This document shows positions 10,161 through 21,183 of a stretch of DNA of 64,000 bases, piece after piece. Made by a program: the position numbers and the translations under genes. The notes beneath the pieces were generated by a model, which saw only the letters and a program-made list of their open reading frames with translations, had not been told where the DNA came from and made no database searches. Positions within the stretch are counted from its first letter, which is position 1, and every line of letters starts with the position of its first letter. The DNA is from Mesocentrotus franciscanus (Eukaryota; Echinodermata; Echinoidea; Camarodonta; Strongylocentrotidae): the NCBI GenBank assembly GCA_037976565.1, contig CP137669.1, positions 42,587,461-42,651,460 of the forward strand, read 5' to 3'.

Positions 10161-10765
10161 GGTTCTAGGACCGTGGCAATAACCCCCTGGGCAATCACCC
10201 CCGGCGAATTACCAGCGGGACAATTAACCCCAAGGACAATTACCCCCCGGAAAATTACCCCCCGAGGTCAGCCACCCCCCGAGGACGATTATCCCCGGAA
10301 AATTACCCCCTATGACAATTACCCCCTGAGGACAACTACCCCCCTCCCCGAAAAGTACCCCTTGGACAATCAACCTCTCTACCCCCCCCGAGAACAATTA
10401 CCCCGAAAAATTATGCTTTTATCAAAACCAACTTATTATCAGGGTAGACTTTCCCTTTAATGAACAGGGGCAAGGGGGAATCGTCCTCGGGGTGGTTTTC
10501 CCTGGTTGTCCTTGAGAGGGGGTGATTGTCCTAGGGTGTAATTTTTATGGGTGGGGGTAATTGTCCTCGGGGTGGTTGTCCTGGGGGGGGGGAAGGGGTA
10601 ATTGACCTAGAGGGTATTTTCCGGGGGTAATTGTCCTCGGGGGTGGTTGTCCATGGGGGGTAATTTTTCGAGTGTAATATTCCGGGGAGGTTTTGTCCGT
10701 GGGGGTTAGTTTTCCTACGGGTAATTGGTAGGGGTGATTGTCCCGGGGTTTTTAGTCCTGATACG
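10161..10765. mobile_element. C/G-rich foldback insertion
   Basis: About 605 bp present in copy A and absent from copy B, where the site is intact at 32549-32557. It is flanked by ACAATGGAG (10152-10160) and ACAGTGGAG (10766-10774), a 9-base duplication with one difference. The left half is C-rich repeats of CCCCGGACAATTAC type and the right half is the G-rich complement, so the strand folds back. The right end, read inward, starts CGTATCAGGAC, close to CGTATCCGGAC at the ends of the palindrome near 34.1 kb. No ORF of its own beyond repeat translations. Confidence 0.75.
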
Positions 10766-11475
10766 ACAGTGGAGCTTGAGTTGGGATTCTTTGACAAAGT
10801 TTCCAACATCCTACGATGTTCCTGAGATTTTATGGCTAGTGGTAAATGTTTTTTTTTCTTCCTACAGCGATATCTAAACCTCCAACAATAAGTAATGTAA
10901 GACAAATCCTGTTTTGAAATGAACTGAATTCATATTCATTTATATGTTCTTCTTATTATCGGTTAAATTATTATTTGAAACAAAGAGATCACCACAGAAA
11001 GAAAATTCAGAAAATGAAAGGAGGTGAAAACCATTAAAGCAAGGCTTATGTTTGGAACGCCTATTACAAATAAATACAAAAAAATACTATTAGGCATGGA
11101 TGATAAGTTCATTTGAATTATATATTGATAATTATCATAGCGTATATTAATTCCAGACTTGTTTACTAAGAGGTGTTTACGATGACACCATCACAGACTA
11201 AATATTGCAGTATACTAGAATATTAATGAATGAAGGCAGTATATATCTCATTTAGAAAACCGGCTGACAAAACTGTCCCGAGGAGTATAAAATGCTATCA
11301 TGAAAGACAATCGACGTGGCTCATCACAGCTGAGGCATGTGCATGTACGTAAATGATCAAATAAGTAAAAAGGTAAAAACGGTAGAAATGTAACACTTCC
11401 AAAACTAACATGAAATACAAAAGAGTGACAAGTAGGCCTACATAGAGATTATGTGTAACGCATCAAACCTGATTT

Positions 11476-12374
11476 CATTTTTTCAGTTTCAGTTTAGTTT
11501 CTTTTATTTCACATGAAAAAAAACAATACATTAACAAAACATAGCATATCTACAAAATTGATATTCGTGAACAATAAAGACATCTACACTGCATAAGTTT
11601 GTATTGCATTTACACTAAGTAATTTCGAAATTACATGTGAAAAAGGGAACTTAATAAAAAGCATATAGCTTGTAGAATTTAAGTTCCTAAAAATAATTTT
11701 GACACAGTGTCATTCATAATAAGGTAGAAGTATAATAATTAAAAAGCAAAGTATACAGACAAAAACAATGAAATGATATGGATGATGGATGTAAGAAAAA
11801 AGAGAAATAGGAAGAGAAGGTAAAGAATGGGAGTCAGAAGAAGAATGAGCAGAGAGGAAAGGAAGTTTAGAATAGAATGTTCAAGGTCGGGAGTCACAGT
11901 CGTGAAAAAAATAGTATAGTTGTGCATTGCACGTACGAATTCAATAATAACAATTTAATATGTTTTTTAAAGCTGCCACAGTTTTAAGCTGTTTGAGATT
12001 CGGATCAATGTTGCTCCAGTACTTTGGTCCTGTGTATGAAATTGTTTTTTGGGCGAAAACTGTCCTGGTTAGAGGAAGGTGATAGTTTGCACGTGTTGCA
12101 TGTCGTGTTTGGTATGTGTGTATAGCGTCATTTTTTTGTAAAGACCCTAACCCTAACCCAATTATGGCTGATGGGAGTTCTAGGCGAGACAACTGAAACA
12201 TGAATATGCCGAGATTTGAAAGGTATAAATCTTTAACTTTTAAAAGTTTTTCTTTCGAGAATAAAGGGTCAGTATGTGAGCAATAGTTAGCATTATTTAT
12301 CACTCTGAGTACACGTTTCTGTAAAAGAAGTATTCTATTAATATATGTGGTGTTTGAATTACCCCAAGCAAGAA
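11476..12374 (-). mobile_element. 5'-truncated LINE (CR1/Jockey-like) inserted in copy A
   Basis: Absent from copy B, where homology runs straight from CCTGATTT into AAAGG. On the minus strand it ends ATGTGAAATAAAAGAAACT followed by short CTGAAA repeats, the tail type of several CR1/Daphne-like LINEs. The matching flanks share only ATTT, so any target duplication is very short. Confidence 0.72.
11941..12303 (-). pseudogene. C-terminal tail of a LINE ORF2 (5'-truncated)
   Basis: Open frame of 120 codons. Residues such as PLFSKEKLLKVKDLY, FMFQLSRLELP, IHTYQTRHA, TRTVFAQKTISYTGPKYW and the run to the stop match the layout of the region downstream of the reverse transcriptase in CR1/Jockey/Daphne-type LINEs (PLF ... 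DLY ... FM ... H.Y.TR ... YTGPK.W). The RT and endonuclease are missing. A CCCTAACCCTAACCC run at about 12147 falls inside this frame and encodes the GLGLG stretch, so it is not a telomere. Confidence 0.72.
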
Positions 12375-13665
12375 TTTAAAGGGACAGTTAACCCTGATAT
12401 AAACTTGGTTTAAAAAAAGCAGAAAAATGAGAGAAACAAATTAGTAAAAGTTTGAGCAAATATATATCCGATTAAAAACAGGAAAGTTAAAAATTTTTGA
12501 ATTTGTCATCAGTGAAATAGAAATTGGCAACACTGTAACGTATCTTGTGAGCTCCTCTTCACTAATTGTTATGCTCTGTATAGAATATTTTGAAAGATTT
12601 CCTTAATGTTGTCGTGGTTGTGAGAATTGGGCAGCTCTTAATTTAAAGGGGGAGGGAGTCTGATATTGAGGGGGTGGTAACTGTAAAGCCCGATCACCCA
12701 TCTGTTTGCTGGTGCAAGAGATGTGAATTACGAACTGTAAAGCGTGTATTGTACATTCATGTTTGTGAGTGGAGACGATCTGCCGTTTATTGTGGGGCTT
12801 AATTGTTGGTGCATAGTTGGTGAACCCGTAGACTCTCCGAGAGACTAGGGGATATATCTTGATAGGCCTGCTGGTTTGCTGTGTGCAGACTAATACACAC
12901 ATTAATGGTATTTCCACCAAGTCTGATGTCAGCGAATTATGGCCTTCTGCACACGGAAACTGACGACCTTCTCCTTTGAAATAACCATGACCCCTCCAGT
13001 TGTACAGATCCTATACAGTTTACCTGACTGAATTATTGTTCCTAATGATCAACGTACTGTGAGACAGACAGCTGGCTTCTTGTGATCGGTTCATTCCTAG
13101 GTAGAATTGGATTTACTCAAACCAGGAACTTATTTGTTCGTTATTTTACAGTGAGACTCCTATCAACAACAACGCGATTTGTTTCTTCAGCTTATCAAAA
13201 TCGATGTTTTCAGCTTTGTTCGAACCCTTTTGGGATAACACTTGGCTTCCATTAGTAGGCTTTCAAAGAGATTTGGTAAGATTGTCTTTCAAATTTATCT
13301 TAGCCAACGAATAAATGTTGCCCACTGATCAATTTTGTAGTGTAATACTTATAAAGGAATTTCTACCGTGGTATCATGTACATATATATTTGTTAAATAT
13401 TTCAATGATGTTTTATTGATACTTTTCAGTTTACAAAACATATTCCATGGAAGGAAACAATAAATCTTTTGCATAATTGATGCATATATATATATAAATC
13501 AATAGCTTCGAACACCGGTCTACGAAGTACATGTATAATAAAGAGATCATCAGGTCAAAATTAATGAAAGTGAAAAGTAAAACTAATCAAAACCAAAAAG
13601 TGGTTGTACACAATTCCAATTTCTATCGTGAAATGATAACTTGCTTTTCGATTTGCAGTATATTG

Positions 13666-15304
13666 TTTTGAGTTGCCTGCCACTACCACACAAACTAAGC
13701 AAACCTTGTTTATTCGAAAGATTTTATTATAATACGCAATATTTCAGAGGTTTTTTTTTTTAGCGGTCACCCCTTCATCGGAGGGGGCGTCATAAAAGCA
13801 GTCCTTTTGACGAAAAATAGTAATTTGTAAATAATATTTTGAGAAAACCTCAAACCACCGTGAATCTGATGTCATATGAAAGACAATTAAATTATCTACA
13901 TTTCGATACCAATGTTAACGGAAGTGGGATTGATTACCATCGCAATTTAAAGAAAGATACATGATTTTTTTCAAAAAAAATGAATTTGATCCAAAAAGCT
14001 TTTTTCAAAATATAAAAATTCGAAGAGGTTTCTTTTTTTGTAATTTTTTTCGGAATTGGCCTATGTATCAGGACAATATTATGTGAAAAGGAGAGGCTTG
14101 AATCTCTTTTCAGTAACAAGTTATACAAACCCAAAGTTAATGACTTGACTTCAACAAAAACGACACTTTTGCCAATATATGAAGAAAGACAGCGAGGGAA
14201 CAAAAACATTAGAAAGGACCAGATGTCTAGCAACATGCCCCTGGGCTAGAAGTTGGAAGCACTGTGCCTATACCCTACATCGCTTACATCTGTTCATGTC
14301 AGTCCTAAATGGGTCGGTACAATTGTTGACCGTACTTGAGTGACCGTAGTTCCGAGACCCTACTCGACTTGACGTAATTTTCACTCGTATCAAGACTACA
14401 AAGTACAGAGTATATAAGCTTACTTTAAGCTTACATTTCATATAAGTCATTTATATAAGTCATTTATATAAGTAATTTATCTTGGGTAATTTAGGGGAAT
14501 AACATTTTGCTCAGCCTCTATCACGTTCGCGATAATATATTATGAAAGAGCAGGGGCTAAGTTGTCCGTAATTTACCTAATCTACGGCGTCGTTTCCTAC
14601 TGACAAATCTAAAATTACGAATCTGCGTACGATAAATTCGTATGACTATTCTTATTTCCTGAATGAGTCATGAGCCCTTTGTGATTTCGAAAGTGGTATG
14701 TCGCCCTGTGAATTAATGATAAAAATCAGCTGTCCACCAGATGCAAAGGGAGTACGACATTATCGATTGCGCCCCTCAATTCATATGTTCGTTTATTCCC
14801 ACTATTTTTACAGGTGATAATTTTTCAGTGAACGATTGTCGTGCTGTGAGTATATTTAATTGACGATCAAGATCGATTGTGATAAAAATGGGACGACAGC
14901 TATAATTACCGTCTTGCTTTTTGTCTCGTCTCTCCACACTCGATCTTGACAATGCTTGATAATCCGCAAAATCTGTACGTAAACAAAATTGCCGCGAAAT
15001 AAGGTATTAGTTAAGTATAAGTTTAAGACTTTATTATAAGCAAGCAAAAATTTTGCAATGTGAATGCAAGACAGTCAGTCATTGCTGCATTTTTCTGTGA
15101 GAAGGTATTCTGTGTGCTAAGATTGCTTTTGACTTTTAATGTTTTAAAGGCCTCATTTCTTTCACGAAATATTGCTGTTTTGTTGACACATAATGATTAA
15201 TTAAGAGTGCGTTTTACCAGTACCAGAAATATTAACATTCTCAATTAAAAAAACAAGGCAGTGACGACATTCTTGCATAGACATGACGATTTACGATTTG
15301 ATAT
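13666..15304. other. No gene seen; short ATATAAGTCATTT repeat
   Basis: AT-rich. Three tandem copies of about 14 bases (TTATATAAGTCA) at 14436-14480. No domain-bearing ORF, RNA gene or clear element ends recognised. Confidence 0.55.
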
Positions 15305-15306
15305 TA

Positions 15307-15465
15307 CAGTGGAACTTCTTTAACACAAAATCTGTGGGGCCACTAGGCTTAGTTTGTGTTATCAGGATTATGTGTTATCAGGTACTTTTAACATGTGCAA
15401 TCATTGATACAGACTTGAACATCAGTTTTTGTGTTAACAGAGTTTGTGTTAATGAGGTTCCACTG
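15307..15465. mobile_element. pogo/Tc1-like MITE
   Basis: 159 bp flanked by TA. Terminal inverted repeats CAGTGGAACTTCTTTAACAC and the complement of GTGTTAATGAGGTTCCACTG, about 20 bases with two mismatches. CAGTGGAACC-type ends with TA target duplication are typical of pogo/Tigger-like elements. No coding capacity. Confidence 0.8.
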
Positions 15466-16189
15466 TAGTTGTAAAACTGCAACTGGTTATTAACAGATGA
15501 CCTAGCAAATTCAGTTTTTGATTAAAAAGGCCAAAATTATACCAAAATCATCTATAGGTACTTTTGTAGGATCGGTTTTATATTTTTTCACAAAAATGAT
15601 GTATACTTTTTTTGGGTACCTTTTAGTCAGAAATTTAAAAAAAAATGCATTTTTATGAAAAAAAATAAAAAAATGAACCTAGAAAGGCTGATTTTAGTGC
15701 AATTTAGTCGTTTTTTAATACTAAAAACTAATTTTGCTTAGTCGTCCGTAGATTTTTGAGCCAGTGCTTGAAACTGTCATAATTTCACGGTTACCACTTC
15801 CATTAAATGCCACCAGCCATTGGTAATATCACTATTGGTACTCCTCATGACGATAGCGTGTAAACCATCATAGAAATATCTTCAAAAATATCTATCACAA
15901 ATGTTGAGTGAGAGATTTTTAAAAATAAATTCAAATGTCTTTTCATAAAAAAACACACATCGTATGTTGAATGAAATTAAACTGATACACATAGCTAAAA
16001 CATTGCTCACCTGAGAGCTTTCGGAACGTAACACTGTTCCTTATTCAATCACAATTGGTCTGGTAATATTGATGCTTTATTGGTCATAAATATAGAAGAG
16101 AGCATAGAGTCTGTGTGTGTATCTACCTGGCTATGAGTTTCATCATGCTAAGGCGTACAAAGTTGAAATTTATACGGTGGTAGATGACA
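15466..16189. other. No gene seen
   Basis: Very AT-rich with A and T runs around 15600-15760. Nothing recognised. Confidence 0.55.
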
Positions 16190-16760
16190 GGTGCCCAAAG
16201 TTTGTGGTCAGGTTTTCGAAGCGACCCCACAGGTCAAATGTCACCTAGAGGTCAAATTGCTTGGGATGCTCTTTGACTACCAAATTGGGTCAGAATAATC
16301 TCTGATCCAAATGAAAGAATTGCTAATGTCAAAGGTCATGCAGGGGTCACCCAAAGTTAACCTAGAGAACAATTTGCTTAGGAATGCTCGTTGAATACCA
16401 AATTTGGTCAGAAGAATCTCTGACCCACTCTGACCCAACTAAAGACACTGCTGAGGTCAAAGGCCAGGTAGGGATCACATGAGGTCAACTAGAGGCCAAT
16501 TTGTTTAGGAATGCTCAATGAATACCAAATTTGGTCCGAAAAATGTCTGGCCCACACAAAAGACATTGCTAAGGTAAAAAATCGGGCAGGGGTCATCAGG
16601 GGTCAACTAGAGGCCAATTTCATTAGAAACACCTTATGACTACCACATTATGTCAGAATAGCCAATGACCAAAATATAATAAATTGCTAGGGTCAAACGT
16701 CAGGAAGGGTTCACCCAGGGTCAAATAGAGGTTAATTTGCTTAGGAATATGTTGTGACTA
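16190..16760 (+). repeat. Tandem array of about 120-bp units with DR1-like AGGTCA sites
   Basis: Four to five degenerate units, each containing GGTCAACTAGAGGCCAATTTG, TTAGGAATGCT and ACCAAATTTGGTCAGAA. Three units carry a DR1-like pair of hexamers: ATGTCA-A-AGGTCA (16326-16338), AGGTCA-A-AGGCCA (16454-16466) and GGGTCA-A-ACGTCA (16690-16702). The unit near 16570 is decayed. Such direct repeats with one-base spacing are bound by RXR, HNF4 and COUP-TF type receptors. Regulatory use here is unproven. Confidence 0.75.
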
Positions 16761-17646
16761 CAACAATTGGCCAGAGGAACCATCGACCAGACCAATACTT
16801 ACAAACTATAATTGTCAAAATTTGCCAATACTTACAAACTATTACGTTTCCCCTATCATTTTCCGCTCTATAGAATGTTATCTTTTTTATATTTATTTGT
16901 TGTGTACTTTTCATATTTTTTGTTGTCTCCCTCACCATGATTTCTTCTGTTTTTCTGGGGTACTAATGCTATTTATTTCTTTTGTAAATAGAAAAGAAAG
17001 TTTCATTATTTCTCTTATAATTTTGTGCACCTTCTTCTAGATAACCCTTTTGTGCTAAAGTATAATTTCCGATGTATATTAATTCCGTCAATAGCATATA
17101 ATGAACGTTTCCTTTTATTTTGATCCTACAGAGTTTTACATTTAAAATCAAAACTTTTTGAACATGAATTTATATCGACTTTGTAAAGAATACACCTTTT
17201 ACAATGACATCACTCAGCAATGGTTGATGGTCGCTGAAGTTTTCAGTCGCTTGCCACCCCCCCCCCTCCTCCACCTCCTCCGACTGGGTATGCCAGGTAC
17301 TCCACTACGTAGACATGAGCTTAGTTTTGCGAGTTTGTGTTCAGTTGTTTCTTTAACACTAAGTTCTCTTTGTATATTAAAGCTCTGGGCCACTTGCAAA
17401 AATGTTGCTTCCTCTCCCCGCGGTACCATGCAATGGAAAAGAAATACAAGAAACCAAACGTTAGGCTTCCAACTTAAACCCTTAAATAGAGTCCGCTGGT
17501 TACTGCACTTTATTATTCATTACAATATGAACTGGACAGCTGGTTGTTCAGATAATATTGTTAACAACTGATTGCATTTTTTAAACAGGTCGTATTATTT
17601 TTAAACGACCCTTTTAAACGGTGTTTTTATTGTGTATGATCCATTC
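16761..17646. other. No gene seen
   Basis: AT-rich. A 137-codon ORF at 17158-17571 shows no recognisable domain and its composition follows a C-run, so it is not called as a gene. Confidence 0.5.
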
Positions 17647-17654
17647 CCTAATAG
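17647..17654 (+). repeat. Left 8-bp target duplication CCTAATAG
   Basis: Identical to 21176-21183; borders the hAT-like element. Confidence 0.75.
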
Positions 17655-18159
17655 CACTGGCATACTGGTGGGGGCTTGGGGCGCTAGCCCCCCAAATAAA
17701 ATTAAACTATGACTTATTTTCAATTCCATACAAGTGATTTTCAACAAAATGCGCGTTTCTCTATTTCTGTTGCAAACTGACACATTCCAAAATAGCCAGG
17801 AAGAGCATATGTTTTTCATAGTCACTAATGGGCCTTAGTGGCCACTAACAGTAACACTAGTAGATAACCGTATATCCAGTTTAGCGAAAAGTCTGGACGC
17901 ATAGTTCCCGGAACGCCGAAGGCGGCGCTATTCATCGAACACTCTATCGGAACACTGTAAATGCTTTCAGTAGGAAAGGACCTGTTGTGAATAAAGAGCT
18001 CCAGTTTTCTATGATCACGTTTACCCTTTTTCGCTTTAAATACATGGATACAACACTGAACAGTTTTACTTACATATGACTTCCTTGAAATTAAATGACT
18101 CGCAGGTAATTAGGAGAATTTATCTGTTTTTTGTCAAGTTGTCTGATTTGATGACGTCA

Positions 18160-18380
18160 TTTATAAGCCATTGGCTAGGAAAGTCATTGGCGATTTATAA
18201 GCGATTTATAAGCCACTGGCTTTTTATATGCCATTATCCCTTCTGCGATATTTTGGCGATTTATAATTCGAGCTCCAGTTTTCTATGATCGCGTTTACCC
18301 TTACGGTGTAAATACAACGATTTATAAGCCATTGGTTATTTATAAGCCAGTATCCCTCGTGCAATTTTTTGGCGATTTAT
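18160..18380 (+). repeat. Short repeats of GCGATTTATAAGCCATTGGC
   Basis: The phrase GATTTATAAGCCATTGG and variants recur at least five times with irregular spacing, and CTCCAGTTTTCTATGATC recurs at about 18000 and 18271. This is internal repeat structure of the hAT-like element. Confidence 0.65.
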
Positions 18381-18570
18381 AACCCAAATAATACGTCTCT
18401 CACGCATTATTCAATAGCGATTTTCACCGTAGGAAACCACAGAACGCCTTCGCATGTTTACCCACCGGGCACCAAAATTTGTGAAACATGTCTGCAAAGT
18501 AACCTGGTGTGTTTGTAAGTAAACTGAAGTTATTTTATTTTATTATTTTTAATCTCACGCACATACAGTA

Positions 18571-18624
18571 CAACATGCAACATGTTCATTATATACCGGT
18601 ATATAATGAACATGTTGCATGTTG
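18571..18624. repeat. Perfect 54-bp palindrome
   Basis: 27 bases on each side of a CC|GG centre between 18597 and 18598 are exact reverse complements, with no spacer. The arms contain ATGCAACATGTTCATTATAT. It can extrude as a cruciform or form a long RNA hairpin. Confidence 0.95.
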
Positions 18625-18876
18625 CAATTCAACTGTCTTCACTTTTGACCAAATAATCCATCTCATGAAATTTCATAGCCACTTAAATGCCCACACAAAT
18701 CAGAATTACTGTGCCATAATTGAGCAACAACCTGTCCTGCAACCAAGATGCAACTAATGCGGTATACTCAAAGCACTTCGTAGAAAACTTGAACACATAT
18801 CTTCTTATCAGTCCACCAATCTACTTCTCTGCTATACCAATACCCAACCCTAGTTCCGACAGCTCTGGATACCCGT

Positions 18877-19020
18877 ATGTCCAGCCTAGAGAAAAGCTTT
18901 ATAGGGAAGATCGCGGCAGCTCTAGGCGACACGCGGGGGAATGCGCAGTCGCCTGCGCCCAGGGTTTGTTTTGGATGTGGCGAGGAGGGTCATTTCCGGA
19001 GGGAATGTTCCACAGGCGCG
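18877..19020 (+). pseudogene. Retroelement gag zinc-knuckle fragment
   Basis: The frame from 18877 contains CFGCGEEGHFRREC, a perfect CX2CX4HX4C zinc knuckle as in nucleocapsid parts of LTR retrotransposon gag. It is preceded by a short stretch rich in Ser, Ala and Pro. After about residue 48 the frame runs into purine-rich repeats and is only Lys/Glu low complexity to its stop at 19614. No capsid, protease or RT is nearby, so this is a fragment, probably Ty3-like, carried inside the hAT-like element. Confidence 0.6.
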
Positions 19021-19029
19021 GATCCAGGG

Positions 19030-19660
19030 GGCGAGCAGGCCCCCCGCAAAGAAAAAAAGAGAGAAAGAGAAGGAAAAGAAGGGAAAGGGAAAGAGGAGAG
19101 TAAGGGAAAGAAAGAAGAGGAAGAAGAAAAGAAAATGGGGGGGGGGAAGAAGGAGATCGGGGGGCCGAAAGGGCCTTGCCTCCCAAGCTGTTGCCCCTCC
19201 CCTCCCCTATCAAAAATAAGAGAGAAGGGAAAGATAAAAGGAAAAGAGGAGATAAAAGGAAGGAAAAAAGAGGAAGAAGAAAAGAAAAGAAGGGGGATAT
19301 CAGTTGCAATTTTCACGCAAACAAGTTGTGGATCGGGGGGCAAAAAGGCCCTTGCCTCTTCCCCCGCCCCCGCCCAAAAAAAAAGAGAGAAGGGAAAGGG
19401 AAAGAGGAGATCTAAAAGGGAACACAAAAAAGAAAAGGGTGAAAAGAAGGGGAGATCAGTTGCGATTAATCCCGCTAACAACATGTGGATCGGGGGGGGG
19501 GGTGGGTCGAAAGGCCCTTGCCTCCCTAGCAAACCTAAAGAGAGAGAAGGAAGGGAAGGGAAAGGGAAGGGGGAGGGAAAGGTAAGGAAAGAAAGAGAGA
19601 AAAGAGATAGTTAGGGGAGATCAGTTGCAATTTTTCCCGCAAACAAGGTGTAGTTGGGGG
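19030..19660 (+). repeat. Purine-rich tandem repeat, about 165-bp unit
   Basis: Three to four units of GAAAGGGAAAGAGGAG-like purine tract ending in GATCAGTTGCAATTTTTCCC and a G run with AAAGGCCCTTGCCTCC. Equivalent points lie near 19156, 19333 and 19490, and the GATCAGTTGC box near 19295, 19453 and 19618. Several frames stay open only because of the A/G bias. Confidence 0.8.
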
Positions 19661-20009
19661 GGCACTGGCGTACTGATGGGTGGGGGCAATTAGTGTCCTG
19701 CCAGTGTCACAATAAAATTTAAACGTGGTTCATTTCTAATTCGATACCGGTGATTTACAAATGTTGCTGAAATGACATAATTTTCCGAGATTTTTCCTCA
19801 CTTTTTAATAAATTATACTTTTTTATGCGTTTGTTGGAAAATTACAAATTCCTAAATTTACAGTCAGGCAAGAAATACGCATATTTAGAGGACTACATGG
19901 CAGGGCCCGCAGAACGACGGGGCTCCGGGGCCTCGATCTCCGCCCCCCCCCACTTTTTTGGAAAACGTATACTAAAGAGAAATAGAAAGAAAGAGAGAAA
20001 GAAAGAAAA

Positions 20010-21100
20010 AAATAGTGACCTGCCAGTGTACAAAATAATGAGGTATCAAAATATGCTAATCTGACCGTGATTAAATGCCTAAAACCCCTGAGCTTCCAGG
20101 GGCTCTGTCCCCTGGATGCTTATCTAACGGAAATTTAATGCCTAAAACCCCCGAGCTTCTGGGGGCTCCGCAACTGGACCCCACGCCAATTAGTGTCCTG
20201 CCAGTGTCACAAATAAGGTAATAAAAAATGCTCATCTGACCGTTATAAAACGCCTAACACCCCTGAGCTTCCGGGGGCTCTACCCCCTGGACCCTACCAA
20301 TGGCCCTAAGGCGGGCCCCCGGATACTCATTTGACGGTAATTTAATGCCTAAAACCCCTTCACTTCCGGTGGCTCTGCCCCCTGGACCTAACCAAGGGCC
20401 CTAAGGCGGGCCCCTGAATACTCATCTGACCGTTATTCAATGCCTAAAATCCCTTGAGCTTCCGGGGGCTCCGCTCCCTGGACCCCACGCCAATTAGTGA
20501 CCTGCCAGTGTCACAAATAGGTTATCAAAAATATGCTCATCTGACCGAAATTAAATGCCTAAAACCCCTGAGCTTCCAGGGGCTCTGCCCTCTAGACCCC
20601 ACCTAGGGCCCTAAAACGGGCCCCTAGATGCTCATCTGACGGTAATTTAATGCCTAAAATCCCTTAACTTCCGGTGGCTCTGCCCCCTGGACCTAACCAA
20701 GGGCCCTAAGGCGGGCCCCTGAATACTCATCTGACCGTTATTCATTGCCTAAATCCCTTTAGCTTCCGGGGGCTCCTAAGGGACCTGCCAGTGTCACAAA
20801 TAGGGTATCAAAATATGCTCATCTGACCGTAATTAAATGCCTAAAATCCCTGAGCTTCCGGGGGCTCCGCCCCCTCGACCCTACCAGGGGGCCTAAAGCG
20901 GGCCCCTGAATGCTCAATGACCGTTATAAAATGCCTTAAATCCCTGAGTTTCAGGGGGCTCAGCCCCCTGGACCCTACGCCATTTAGTGACCTGCCAGTG
21001 TCATGAATAAGGTATCAAAACATGCTCATCTGACCGTAATTAAATGCCCATACCCCCTAAGCTTCCGGGGACTCTGCCCCTTGACCCCTGCCGGGGCTTG
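20010..21100 (+). repeat. Satellite of about 100-bp subunits, GAGCTTCCGGGGGCTCCGCC family
   Basis: About ten degenerate subunits built from CTCATCTGACCGTAATTAAATG, CCTAAAACCCCTGAGCTTCC and GGGGGCTCCGCCCCCTGGACC. The spacer GACCTGCCAGTGTCAC begins longer units at about 20014, 20190, 20497, 20782 and 20990. The GGGGGCTCCGCCCCC stretch is self-complementary. Isolated copies occur at 35296-35460 and, reversed, at 43150-43245. Confidence 0.88.
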
Positions 21101-21175
21101 CATGTAAGAGTGGTGTGATGCGGATTTTTTTTGTCTGCCAGCCCCCCTCAATTTTTTTTGGTCATTACGCCTCTG

Positions 21176-21183
21176 CCTAATAG
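21176..21183 (+). repeat. Right 8-bp target duplication CCTAATAG
   Basis: Identical to 17647-17654. Confidence 0.75.

Larger units (their letters stand above)
10014..13665 (+). repeat. Segmental repeat, copy A
   Basis: Collinear with 32411-34545 at roughly 85-95% by eye, apart from insertions. Copy A alone contains the foldback insertion at 10161-10765, the LINE fragment at 11476-12374 and about 230 bases near 13137-13370 that are absent or replaced in copy B. No conserved frame was seen in the shared parts. Confidence 0.85.
17655..21175. mobile_element. Large non-autonomous hAT-like element
   Basis: Flanked by an exact 8-base direct repeat CCTAATAG (17647-17654 and 21176-21183), the target size of hAT elements. 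The left end is CACTGGCATACTGG and the right end, read inward, is CAGAGGCGTAATGACC, giving a short imperfect terminal inverted repeat of the CAGTGGCGTA type. No transposase frame is visible. The 3.5 kb interior holds a 54-bp palindrome, a gag zinc-knuckle fragment, purine-rich tandem repeats and a 1-kb satellite. A second left-end-like sequence (CACTGGCGTACTGATGGG) at about 19663 suggests nesting or internal duplication. Confidence 0.75.

Noticed and set aside
10155..10460. 101-codon ORF
   Set aside because: Translation of the C-rich minisatellite in the foldback insertion; no start context and no domain.
12140..12165. CCCTAACCCTAACCC as telomeric sequence
   Set aside because: It lies in frame inside the LINE ORF2 tail and encodes part of it; only two and a half units.
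17158..17571. 137-codon ORF
   Set aside because: No recognisable domain, crosses a C-run, and an overlapping frame is open on the other strand for the same compositional reason.
18990..19614. Several long overlapping ORFs on both strands
   Set aside because: The purine bias removes stop codons; only the short zinc-knuckle part looks protein-like.
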